Shown: piece after piece, positions 1 to 7,311 of the stretch
Layout: every line of letters starts with the position of its first letter
Position numbering within the stretch: the stretch's first letter is position 1
DNA from: Elusimicrobiota bacterium
GTDB taxonomy: Bacteria; Elusimicrobiota; Elusimicrobia; UBA1565
Assembly (NCBI GenBank): GCA_016218495.1
Contig: JACRDU010000034.1
Coordinates: forward strand, 1 to 62,069
Length of the DNA: 62,069 nucleotides
Direction of reading: 5' to 3'
Notes under the pieces: model-generated
Database searches by the model: none
What the model saw: the letters and a program-made list of their open reading frames with translations, nothing else
Told to the model about the DNA's origin: nothing
Made by a program: the position numbers and the translations under genes

Positions 1-1467
1 CCGCATCAGGGTCTTCACCATCTGCCGCAGCTCCGCCTTGCGACCTATCATCGGCGTGAGCTTGCCCTCCACCGCCTTCGCCGTCAGGTTCGAGCCGTAT
101 TTGTTCAGGTTCTCGTACTTCTTGTCGTCTTTGGCGATGAGGGGGAAGGGGGCTTTCTTGGGAGCCGGGGCCGGCAGGGCCTTCGGGGTCCCGGGCTTCT
201 CGTCCATCTCGTCGACCACCGACTTCAGGTTTGCGATGGCCCGGGCCAGGTTCTTGGCTGGAGCCGTGTCGTCGGTCTGGGGGCGGTACTTCTCGAAGGC
301 CGTGCGCATCCAGGACGCCGCGTACTTGTTGAGCGGGTCGGGGACGTAGCCGACGCCGAAGTACGCGTCCTTGATCAGGTCGAGCGAGCGCTGCGCCGTC
401 CCCTTGTCCTCGCCCGTGCCCGAACGGTCGGCTATCTGCCTGACATAGGAGCGCAGGAACTCGACGCCGGCGTTGAGGCGCATCACCTCGGCCTGCTCCA
501 GTTCCGCCTTGGCGGCGGGGTTGCCGCTCTTCACGAGGGCCGCGTAGGCGTCTCTGGAGTCGGTCAGGGCGTTGAAGGCCTGGGCCTGGGCATGGATGTG
601 GCCGTCGTTGAGGAGGGCCACGCCCTGATGGAAGAAGGAGCGTGCGGCGGCGAAGTTCCCCTCGGAAGCGGCGGGCACGTCGACGAAGACCCGGGTCCCG
701 TTGGTCATCGCCGCGATGTTGCCCCGGTTCGCCAGCTCGGCCAGCGCGGCCCCCATCATCTCGACGGGCACGCCGGCCATGCCGGCCAAGGTCCCCTCGA
801 GTTCGAGGGTGAAGGCCTCTCCCTTCTGCATCTCCGAGCGCAGGGTGTCGAGGACGGCCGAGACGGCCGCCTCGGGGACGGGGCGGGAGCCTTCGCCGTC
901 GGTCACGCCGTTTAGGGCGCCGGCGGCGCCGTTGCCGAACATGCGCGAGCCGTCGAAATGGGCGCTGAAGCTGCGAGCCAGGCCTTTGGCCGCCGACTTG
1001 AGGACCCCCAAGGCGGTCTTCTCGGCCTTGGCTCCCTCGGGCGCGGCGACGGCGGCGGCCGCCTTGGCGTTGGACAGGCGTGAAGCGGTCTGGACGGCCG
1101 CGCGCGGCAGAGCGGCGGCAGCGGAGGCCGGGACGGCCGCCTGGGCGGAGACGCCGCGGGCGGCCATAGGCAGGGCCTTGGCGGCGGACGCGGGGGCCGA
1201 GACGGACGGAGTGACGGAGGGAAGGGTGAGGGCGGCGGCCGGGAGGACGGATACGCCGGCGGGCATGGACAAGGCCGGGGCGGAGACGGAGGCCGAGATG
1301 GGGGCCACGGGGACGACCGGGGTGGAGCCGGCCGAACGCGCGGCGCCCGAGACCATCTGCGCCATGGCCTGATAGCTGCCGATGCCCGGGGACAGCACAA
1401 CGAGCGTTCCCGCCAGGGCCACTGCCGTCAAACGCGAAAGCGTCCGGCGGTCGATTGCGTAGGTCAT
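1..1467 (-). CDS. Exported or membrane-anchored Clp-type AAA+ ATPase, partial (3' end beyond window)
   Basis: The frame is open from the ATG at 1467 to the window edge, giving 489 residues. The start is preceded by a GGAGGG ribosome binding site, and an AT-rich TAATAT (1488-1493) could be its -10. The N-terminus is a basic n-region (DRRTLSR) followed by a hydrophobic stretch ending near AMA, which looks like a signal peptide or anchor. About 110 residues rich in Ala, Pro, Val and Ser follow, then an unrecognised helical region. Residues about 457-489 read YGSNLT..EGKLTPMIGRKAELRQ, which matches the linker just before the first Walker A motif of ClpA/ClpB/ClpC (YGxDLTxxAxxGKLDPVIGRxxEI). The ATPase core itself lies outside the window. 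A Clp ATPase behind an export signal is unusual. The Clp assignment rests on this one diagnostic motif. Confidence 0.7.
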   Translation of the reverse strand, partial: MTYAIDRRTLSRLTAVALAGTLVVLSPGIGSYQAMAQMVSGAARSAGSTPVVPVAPISASVSAPALSMPAGVSVLPAAALTLPSVTPSVSAPASAAKALPMAARGVSAQAAVPASAAAALPRAAVQTASRLSNAKAAAAVAAPEGAKAEKTALGVLKSAAKGLARSFSAHFDGSRMFGNGAAGALNGVTDGEGSRPVPEAAVSAVLDTLRSEMQKGEAFTLELEGTLAGMAGVPVEMMGAALAELANRGNIAAMTNGTRVFVDVPAASEGNFAAARSFFHQGVALLNDGHIHAQAQAFNALTDSRDAYAALVKSGNPAAKAELEQAEVMRLNAGVEFLRSYVRQIADRSGTGEDKGTAQRSLDLIKDAYFGVGYVPDPLNKYAASWMRTAFEKYRPQTDDTAPAKNLARAIANLKSVVDEMDEKPGTPKALPAPAPKKAPFPLIAKDDKKYENLNKYGSNLTAKAVEGKLTPMIGRKAELRQMVKTLMR

Positions 1468-1592
1468 CCACCCTCCATGTCCCCCATATATTAGGGAGGA
1501 AGCGAAAAGCGCAGGAGGGCTATAAGGGAAGGAACGGAGGAAAAAACGGCCTATTCCGGCGGACCCGGAGGACCTACGCCGGGCGTCCTCAT

Positions 1593-1632
1593 AGCCCCGC
1601 TGAAGCCCGGCACAGCGGGGCTCCGCCCCGCT
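1593..1632 (-). terminator. GC-rich hairpins at the end of moaA
   Basis: The arms AGCGGGGC (1614-1621) and GCCCCGCT (1625-1632) form a perfect 8-bp stem that overlaps the moaA stop codon. The first arm can alternatively pair with 1593-1602 (AGCCCCGCTG against CAGCGGGGCT). There is no immediate U-tract. A run of six A on the plus strand at 1541-1546 gives U6 in the minus-strand transcript further on. Confidence 0.45.
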
Positions 1633-2608
1633 AGCCGCCGATGGCGTTCATCGCCCTGTCGGGCCTATGAAAGGAAGGCAGGCCGATGAGATGTCCCGGA
1701 CCCTTGGCCGCCACCGCCGAGCGCATGAGTCCGGCCAGCGCCTCGTCCGAAGCCCCCGCCCGCAGGGGCCCCCTCAGGTCGGTGCCGCTCTCGGCGAAGA
1801 GGCAGGTCCGGAAGGTGCCGTCGGCGGTCAGCCGGATGCGGTCGCAGTCGGCGCAGAAGGCCCGCGTCACCGAGGCGATGACCCCGAAGGAGCCCCGGCC
1901 GTCGGCATAGTCGTAGGTCACCGAAGTCGCGCCCGCGGCGCCGGGACGCTCTACGGCCGGGAAGCGGGCCGTGACGGCGTTGACGATGTCCGCCGCGGGG
2001 ACCAGCAAGGAACGGCTCCAGATCTTGTCGCCTTCAAGAGGCATGAACTCGATGAAGCGCAGGCTGCGCCCCGTCCGGCGCCCCCACTCGGCCAGGTCTC
2101 CCAGCTGGGCGTCGTTGACCCCGCGCATGACGACGCAGTTCACCTTGAGCGGCCCGAACCCCGCGGCCTCCGCCGCGTCCATGCCGCGCAACGCGTCCGC
2201 GACGCCGTCCACGCGCGCCATGGCCTTGAAGGTCTCCGGCTCCAGCGAGTCGAGGCTGACCGTCACGCGGTCCAGGCCCGCCGAGCGCAGCGCCGCCGCC
2301 TGATCGGCCAGACGGGTGCCGTTGGTGGTCAGGGCCACCTCCTCCAGGCCGGGGACGGCCTTGAGCATGCCCACGAAACGGTCGAGGTCCTTGCGCAGCA
2401 GCGGCTCGCCTCCCGTGACGCGAACCTGGCGCACCCCTTCTGCGACGGCGACGGCGGCCAGGCGGCCGAGCTCCTCGTAATCGAGGATCTCCGCGCGCGG
2501 CAGCCAGACGGGCCGCTCGGGCATGCAGTAGACGCAGCGCAGGTCGCAGCGGTCGGTGACGGAGACGCGCAGCTTGCGCGCGATGCGCCCGTGCCCGTCT
2601 CTCAGCAT
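1631..2608 (-). CDS. moaA: GTP 3',8-cyclase MoaA (molybdenum cofactor biosynthesis)
   Basis: This 325-residue radical-SAM enzyme converts GTP to (8S)-3',8-cyclo-7,8-dihydroguanosine 5'-triphosphate, the first step of molybdopterin synthesis. The N-terminal cluster motif CDLRCVYC has Cys at 21, 25 and 28. The SAM-binding GGEPLL motif follows. The C-terminal cluster motif CADCDRIRLT..TC and the terminal Gly-Gly (MNAIGG) needed for activity are all present, so the enzyme looks intact. The ATG was chosen because it overlaps the stop of the upstream hydrolase (ATGCTGA), implying translational coupling, and because it gives the usual family length. No other moa or mob gene is in the window. Confidence 0.95.
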   Translation of the reverse strand: MLRDGHGRIARKLRVSVTDRCDLRCVYCMPERPVWLPRAEILDYEELGRLAAVAVAEGVRQVRVTGGEPLLRKDLDRFVGMLKAVPGLEEVALTTNGTRLADQAAALRSAGLDRVTVSLDSLEPETFKAMARVDGVADALRGMDAAEAAGFGPLKVNCVVMRGVNDAQLGDLAEWGRRTGRSLRFIEFMPLEGDKIWSRSLLVPAADIVNAVTARFPAVERPGAAGATSVTYDYADGRGSFGVIASVTRAFCADCDRIRLTADGTFRTCLFAESGTDLRGPLRAGASDEALAGLMRSAVAAKGPGHLIGLPSFHRPDRAMNAIGG

Positions 2609-3345
2609 CCGAGCCGTTCCGCCAGCCAAGAAGAGGTCAGGCGCGTCAGCCAGGGACGCCGGTCGAGGAAGGCGTGGTCCGCGCCCCGGGCGGTGACGAG
2701 CCGCGCGCGCTCGCCGGCCCGGGCCGCCAGGCGGCGGGACACGGGGTAAGGCACGACCTCGTCGGAATCGCCGTGCACGAGCAGCAGGGGACAGCCGGGG
2801 CGGGACACCGCCCGGGCCGGGTCGTCGCGGCGCACGGCCGACTTGAAATCCTCGAGGAGCGCCGCCGGGGAAGGCGCGTCGAGCGGCCGCGAAAGGCGGG
2901 TCAGGGTGTCGAGCGATTCCGGCGTGACCATCTCGGGCCCCCCCACCGGGGCCACGGCGACGGCGGCGGCCAAAGACGGGACCTTGCCCGCCAGGTTGAG
3001 GGCCGCCCACCCGCCCATCGAGAAGCCGAACACGGCGAGCCGGCGCGGGTCCACGCAGTCCATGGAGGCCAGCACGCTCAGGGCCCGGCGCGCCTGGGCG
3101 ACCAGAGTGGAGAAGCGGTAGGCGCCGTCCGAACCCCAGGCTCCGGCGAAGTGCGGCGCGAACGATGCGACGCCGCGGTCCATGAGCGCGCGCTGGATGT
3201 CGACGCTCTTCTCCGAGCCGGGGAAGCCGTGGAGGAACAAGACTCCGGGGGCCCTGCGCCCCTGAGGCAGGGCGGGGCGGTGCTGGACCCCCACCATCTT
3301 CAGCCCTTTCCAGCGCCAGATCTGATAGCCGCTATGGGGTTTCAC
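2602..3345 (-). CDS. Alpha/beta hydrolase (serine peptidase/esterase-like)
   Basis: A 247-residue cytoplasmic alpha/beta hydrolase of the dipeptidyl-aminopeptidase-like type. The oxyanion-region motif FLHGFPGS, the nucleophile elbow GFSMGGWA, the acid strand LLVHGDSDEVVP and a late His in GADHAFL give a complete Ser-Asp-His set. The GTG at 3345 was chosen because it includes the typical first strand (WRWKGLKMVGV) and because the hexamer TTTAAT lies exactly six bases before it, as at other apparently leaderless genes here. An ATG at 3297 is the alternative. It ends overlapping moaA by 7 bases, so both are probably one transcript. The substrate cannot be inferred. Confidence 0.82.
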   Translation of the reverse strand: MKPHSGYQIWRWKGLKMVGVQHRPALPQGRRAPGVLFLHGFPGSEKSVDIQRALMDRGVASFAPHFAGAWGSDGAYRFSTLVAQARRALSVLASMDCVDPRRLAVFGFSMGGWAALNLAGKVPSLAAAVAVAPVGGPEMVTPESLDTLTRLSRPLDAPSPAALLEDFKSAVRRDDPARAVSRPGCPLLLVHGDSDEVVPYPVSRRLAARAGERARLVTARGADHAFLDRRPWLTRLTSSWLAERLGC

Positions 3346-3347
3346 CG

Positions 3348-3363
3348 TTTTATTAAATAAAAT
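3348..3363. promoter_or_regulatory. AT-only palindrome with back-to-back -10 elements between divergent genes
   Basis: In a strongly GC-rich sequence, 3348-3362 is a perfect AT-only inverted repeat, TTTTATT-A-AATAAAA. It contains TTTAAT on the minus strand (3357-3352), six bases before the hydrolase GTG. TAAAAT on the plus strand (3358-3363) lies 15 bases before the sigma-factor ATG. It may be a divergent promoter, an operator, or both. Confidence 0.55.
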
Positions 3364-3378
3364 CCGAATGAATCCCGC

Positions 3379-3975
3379 ATGAAAGAAAACCCGGCCGAGG
3401 CGCGTAAGGATGACGAGGGCAGCGCAGGAACGCCACCCGTGGACCAAGCCAAGGCCATCGTCGAGCGCTACACCCCGCACGCCTACGCCTTGGCCTTCCG
3501 CCTCACGGGGAATCAGGCCGACGCCTGGGACCTGGCTCAGAACGCCATGCTCCGGGTCCTGCGCAGCTACTCGACCTATGACCCCAGCTACTCGATGGAG
3601 CAATGGCTCAGCCGCATCGTGCGCAACCTCTTCATCGACAAGAAGCGCTCCGACCAGCGCCGCCGGGAGAGCCCGCTGGAGAGCGGGGCGGAGGACGACG
3701 ACAGGCTGTTCCCGGCCGACACCCTGGCCGACCCCTCCGACAGCCCGGAGGACGACGCCGCCAAGGGCGACGAGGCCGCCGTGGTCCGCGCGGCGGTCGC
3801 GGCGCTCCCCGCGGAGACCGCCATGGCCGTGATGCTCGTCGACATCGAAGGACGCTCGTACGAAGAGGCCGCGCGGATGCTCGAAATCCCGGTCTCGACC
3901 CTGGGGGTCCGGGTGTTTCGGGGACGCAAGACGCTCAAGGAGCGCCTGAAAGGATATTGGGAGGGACGCGCATGA
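3379..3975 (+). CDS. ECF-type RNA polymerase sigma factor
   Basis: A 198-residue sigma-70 family protein of the extracytoplasmic-function class. Region 2 spans roughly residues 30-95 (FRLTGNQADAWDLAQNAMLR, then the -10-recognition segment ending LFIDKKRSDQRRR). An acidic, Asp/Glu-rich linker follows. Region 4 lies at about residues 140-195, with the helix-turn-helix SYEEAARMLEIPVSTLGVRVFRGR. Its stop overlaps the start of the zinc-finger protein downstream (ATGA), the usual sigma/anti-sigma arrangement. No strong ribosome binding site precedes the ATG. The leader predicted from the TAAAAT hexamer would be only about 9 bases. Confidence 0.92.
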   Translation: MKENPAEARKDDEGSAGTPPVDQAKAIVERYTPHAYALAFRLTGNQADAWDLAQNAMLRVLRSYSTYDPSYSMEQWLSRIVRNLFIDKKRSDQRRRESPLESGAEDDDRLFPADTLADPSDSPEDDAAKGDEAAVVRAAVAALPAETAMAVMLVDIEGRSYEEAARMLEIPVSTLGVRVFRGRKTLKERLKGYWEGRA

Positions 3976-4343
3976 CCGACCGATTCCGCTGCTGGTCGAC
4001 GGAGAACATCCTCGACCTGTTCGTCGACGGACGCTTGGCCGCCGCCCAAGAGGCGCGGGTGGGACGCCATCTCGAGGCCTGCCCGTCCTGCCGCGCCAGG
4101 GCGGAGGAGCTCCAGCCCCTGGCCTTCAAGGCCGCGGCCCCCGCGCAGGCCCCGGCCGGGCTGGCCGACGCCATCTTGCGCCGGTTCAACGAACGCTCCA
4201 CGGCCCCGGCCGCCCCGGTCTGGAGGCTGACGCCGGCCCAGGCCGTCGGGCTGGCCGCCCTGGCCCTCCTCGCCCTCTCGCACGGCGTTCCCGGGCCGAC
4301 GACGGCGGCCCTGAAGCCCGCCGCCGTGGAGGCCCCGCGATGA
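3972..4343 (+). CDS. Zinc-finger anti-sigma factor, single-pass membrane protein
   Basis: A 123-residue protein with an N-terminal anti-sigma zinc-finger segment of the HxxxCxxC type (HLEACPSC near residues 34-41). One hydrophobic helix near residues 85-105 (AVGLAALALLALS) probably anchors it in the inner membrane with a short periplasmic tail. Such proteins hold the co-encoded ECF sigma factor inactive until an envelope signal releases it. It overlaps both neighbours by ATGA junctions, so the three genes should be translated from one mRNA. The periplasmic part is only about 20 residues, so the signal may be sensed by a partner, possibly the next gene product. Confidence 0.85.
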   Translation: MTDRFRCWSTENILDLFVDGRLAAAQEARVGRHLEACPSCRARAEELQPLAFKAAAPAQAPAGLADAILRRFNERSTAPAAPVWRLTPAQAVGLAALALLALSHGVPGPTTAALKPAAVEAPR

Positions 4344-6070
4344 ACGCGCGCGCGGTCTCCCGGCTCGATGCGGCGCTGGAGGCCTGCCTGCTCGCCGCGG
4401 CCTTCCTCGTCCCGCTGGCCGTCCATCTCAAGGCCTACGACCCCTACAGCCTGAAGTCCGCGCTGCTCTGCACCGGGGCGCTGCTGGCCGTCGGCCTCTG
4501 GCTGGCCCGCGCCCTCGAAGCAGGGCGCTTCGAGCTGCCGTCGTCGCGCGCGCTGACGGCCGGCCTGGCCGCGGCGCTCTTGGCCTGGTCCATGCTGCGC
4601 GCCGGCCCCGCGGCCGACGCGGCCCTTGCCCGCGCGGCCGGACCGGCCCTGTTCCTCGCCGTCCTGCTCGGACCCGGCTCCGCGTCCTTCGCGCGCTCGC
4701 TCTCGTGGAGCGTGCTGGCCTCCGCCGCGGCCGCCTCCCTCTACGCGCTGGCCGGCGCGCTGGGGTTCGACCCGCTGCCGTGGAGCCCCCGCGGCGGCAC
4801 GCTCGGCTCGGGGAGCCTGCTGTTCGCGGCGCAGCTCTGCGCCCTGCCGATGGCCTGGCCGCTGGTGGTGGACCTCGAAGCCTCCCGGGAGCGCCGCGCC
4901 CTGGCCTGGCTGTTGGCCGCGCTCTGCCTAGCCGGCCTGACCGGCGGGGCGGCGTCGCTCGACGCCGCCGCCCTGGCCGCCGCCCTGCCCGGCAAGGCGC
5001 AGGCCATGGGCGTGTTGAGCGGGCTGTTCGCCGTCTCTCCCCTGATGGGCGCGGGAGCCGGGGAACTCTCCCTCCACCTGCTCTCGGGCCTGCCCGAAGC
5101 CGCCACGGCGCTCCCCATGCTCCCGCCCTCCGAGCCCTTGGCCACCGCCGCCGAGCTCGGACTGCCCGGAGCCCTGCTCTGGACCGCCATGGTGCTGGGA
5201 GCCCTCTCCATGGCCCTCCTCGAGGCGCGCCGCCGCTCCGGCTCGGGCGACGACAGGGGCGCGGCGCTGTGCGGCGCGCACGCGGCGTCTTTGGGCCTGC
5301 TCACCCTCGCCGGGCTCGTCAGCGCCGCCACCTACGCCCCGGCCCCGGGGCTATGGCTGTGGCTGATAGCCGGCTCCGCCGCCGCCCTGGCCACGGAACG
5401 CGGCTCGGCCGTCGTCAGCGCCTCCGCCGTCCCGCTGCCGGCGCCGGCGCGCCGCCTGCTCCTCGTCCCCCTGGGCGCGGCTCTGCTCCTGGTCTGTGCC
5501 CTGCCGGCCGCCCGCCTTGGCGGCCAGCTCATGCTCAACCGCGCAGCGGCCCTCGAGGAGGCCGGAGACCCGCGGGGCGCGCTGGAGCTCTACCGGACCC
5601 TGCGTCCCGAGGACGCGGCGGGGCTCCAGGCCTCCCTGCGCGCCGCCCGGCTCCTGCTGCAGGAAGACGACGGGGACTCCGTCGTCCAGGCCCGCGAGGT
5701 CCTCGCCGGAGCGATGCGCTTCGACCCGTACTTCGCGGACGCGCTTTTCCTGTGCGCCGAGGCTGACCGGCGGCTCAAGGAATGGGGAGAGGCGGAGCGC
5801 GGCTACGCGCTCTATGCCCGGCTCAACCCTGGCGACCCGCGCACCTACCAGCCCTTGGCCGAGATGCGCCAGACCCTGGGCGACCCGGCGGGGGCCGTCG
5901 CCTCCGCGCAGACCTTGGTCCGCCTCGCCCCCGAGGACCCCGAGGCCTGGCGCTTCTACGCGGAGACCGTCCACTCCGTCGACCCGGCCGCCGCCCGCCC
6001 GCTCTTTGCGAAGGCCGCGCAGGTGCGCGACCTGGCGTCGGCGCGCAAGGACGCCCGCCCCCTGCCCTAG
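4340..6070 (+). CDS. Polytopic membrane protein with C-terminal TPR domain (O-antigen-ligase-like architecture)
   Basis: A 576-residue protein with about ten hydrophobic helices over residues 10-390. A soluble C-terminal part of about 180 residues follows, with tetratricopeptide-like helices (for example EEAGDPRGALELYRTL and EWGEAERGYALYARLNPGD). The layout resembles O-antigen ligase/Wzy-like proteins carrying C-terminal TPRs, but the family motifs are not clear enough to assign enzyme activity. It follows the anti-sigma gene with an ATGA overlap. It may therefore be the target of, or sensor for, the sigma/anti-sigma pair. Ala and Leu content is very high throughout. Confidence 0.6.
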   Translation: MNARAVSRLDAALEACLLAAAFLVPLAVHLKAYDPYSLKSALLCTGALLAVGLWLARALEAGRFELPSSRALTAGLAAALLAWSMLRAGPAADAALARAAGPALFLAVLLGPGSASFARSLSWSVLASAAAASLYALAGALGFDPLPWSPRGGTLGSGSLLFAAQLCALPMAWPLVVDLEASRERRALAWLLAALCLAGLTGGAASLDAAALAAALPGKAQAMGVLSGLFAVSPLMGAGAGELSLHLLSGLPEAATALPMLPPSEPLATAAELGLPGALLWTAMVLGALSMALLEARRRSGSGDDRGAALCGAHAASLGLLTLAGLVSAATYAPAPGLWLWLIAGSAAALATERGSAVVSASAVPLPAPARRLLLVPLGAALLLVCALPAARLGGQLMLNRAAALEEAGDPRGALELYRTLRPEDAAGLQASLRAARLLLQEDDGDSVVQAREVLAGAMRFDPYFADALFLCAEADRRLKEWGEAERGYALYARLNPGDPRTYQPLAEMRQTLGDPAGAVASAQTLVRLAPEDPEAWRFYAETVHSVDPAAARPLFAKAAQVRDLASARKDARPLP

Positions 6071-6079
6071 CCCGCTAGG
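6066..6079. terminator. Small inverted repeat between convergent genes
   Basis: CCTAGC and GCTAGG form a 6-bp stem with a two-base loop spanning the plus-strand stop codon and the 4-base gap to the convergent minus-strand gene. It could be a weak bidirectional terminator, but it has no U-tract. Confidence 0.25.
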
Positions 6080-7214
6080 CGAAACGGGGCTCGCCGAGCT
6101 CCCGCCCGAGCGCCCTGTTGGCCGCGTTGACGAAGGTGTCCTTGTCCTTGATGATGGCCTGGGGCGGCAGCTGCTCCGTAGCCGTCCCAAGCCCCGCCAT
6201 CCTGCGCACCGCCGTCCCGATGACGAGGAACTCGATCATGCCGCCGCCGAGCTGGTAGACGTAGGTCTTCACCCCGACCACGTCGTCGGCCCCGCAGGCC
6301 TCGGCCTGGCGCTTCACCTGCAGCAGCGCGTTCGCCCGGGCCTCGTAGATGAGCGTGGTCAGTTCGGGGATCTCCCCGCGGGCCAGAGACCGGAAGAAGG
6401 CCGACACGCCCCCCACCACGCCCAGGGAATAGACCGACACCCCCAGCACCAGCTGGACGGGCATATAGCCGATGCGGATGAGGTTCCACATCTCCTCGTT
6501 GGTCAGGTCGCTGGTCACCACATCGACGCCGGAGACCGGCGCGGGCAGCGCGCCGTGGCGCGAGGCGGTGCCGATCATGACCATCTCCTGCATCCCTTGG
6601 AACGGCACGATGGAGGTCCTGATGCCGACCACGGCGTTGGCCTGCGCCGCGCGCGCCTCCTCCGCGATGCGCTCCAGGGCCAGGTGGCGGGTGCGGTAGA
6701 AGACCTGCGAGAACTCCGGGACCTCCCCCCTCTTGAGGCTGCGCAAGGCCCCCAGCACGCCCCCGCCCAGACCGATCGAGTAGGCCACGTTCCCGAACAC
6801 GAACTTCACCGGATGGAAGCCCGCGTCGAGCTGGCAATAGAGCTCCTGCCCGTCGGCCGAAGTGGAGAACGGATGCTCCCCCCCGCCGCCCGCCGCGTGC
6901 ACGCACGAGCCGACGGAGAGGAACTCCACGCTGCCGGCGTGCTGGATGATCTCGCTCGACATCCCCGTCACGCCGTCGGCGCCGCGGTGGCGCGCCTCGT
7001 GGTGCAGACGCTCGATCGCGTTGAGGCGGCCTTCGTGGATGACGCTCGTGATCTGCGTCACCTCGCCGCCGATGAGGGTCTTCAGCGACGAGGCGATGCC
7101 GCCGATGAAGCCGACCGAGAAGACGCTGTTGCCCACCACCAGCTCCCCCGGCGTCATGCCCTTGAGGCTGAGGCAGTGCATCTCGTTGCCCGACAGGCCC
7201 GTTATGATCGCCAT
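6075..7214 (-). CDS. Protein with three tandem YbjQ-type (UPF0145) domains
   Basis: A 379-residue soluble protein built of three copies of the YbjQ fold (PF01906), normally a free protein of about 105 residues. The copies begin near residues 5, 125 and 235. Each has the strand and loop GNSVFSVGFIGG / GNVAYSIGLGGG / GVSVYSLGVVGG. Each then has a helix rich in Arg/Glu/Ala (NAIERL.., LALERIAEEA, NALLQVKRQAE), a GADxVxG or ANAVVG turn and a closing V..SVGS / MIGTA / VIGTA strand. The ATG at 7214 has a GGAGG ribosome binding site. The fold forms pentamers when single-domain; its role is poorly defined and the heavy-metal label is historical. There is no signal peptide. Confidence 0.82.
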   Translation of the reverse strand: MAIITGLSGNEMHCLSLKGMTPGELVVGNSVFSVGFIGGIASSLKTLIGGEVTQITSVIHEGRLNAIERLHHEARHRGADGVTGMSSEIIQHAGSVEFLSVGSCVHAAGGGGEHPFSTSADGQELYCQLDAGFHPVKFVFGNVAYSIGLGGGVLGALRSLKRGEVPEFSQVFYRTRHLALERIAEEARAAQANAVVGIRTSIVPFQGMQEMVMIGTASRHGALPAPVSGVDVVTSDLTNEEMWNLIRIGYMPVQLVLGVSVYSLGVVGGVSAFFRSLARGEIPELTTLIYEARANALLQVKRQAEACGADDVVGVKTYVYQLGGGMIEFLVIGTAVRRMAGLGTATEQLPPQAIIKDKDTFVNAANRALGRELGEPRFA

Positions 7215-7280
7215 CCAAACCTCCGGGAGACACCGGAGCATACTGAAATAAGCCCGCCTCCCCCAGCGTAGGGTCTGTGA

Positions 7281-7294
7281 CGGGGCTAGCCCCG
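7281..7294. repeat. 14-bp perfect palindrome in divergent intergenic region
   Basis: CGGGGCTAGCCCCG lies between the divergent YbjQ-repeat gene and the gene starting at 7312, just upstream of that gene's AGGAG ribosome binding site. It could be an operator or a leader hairpin that hinders initiation. Nothing decides between these. Confidence 0.4.
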
Positions 7295-7311
7295 CTCAGG
7301 AGACGACTAAA

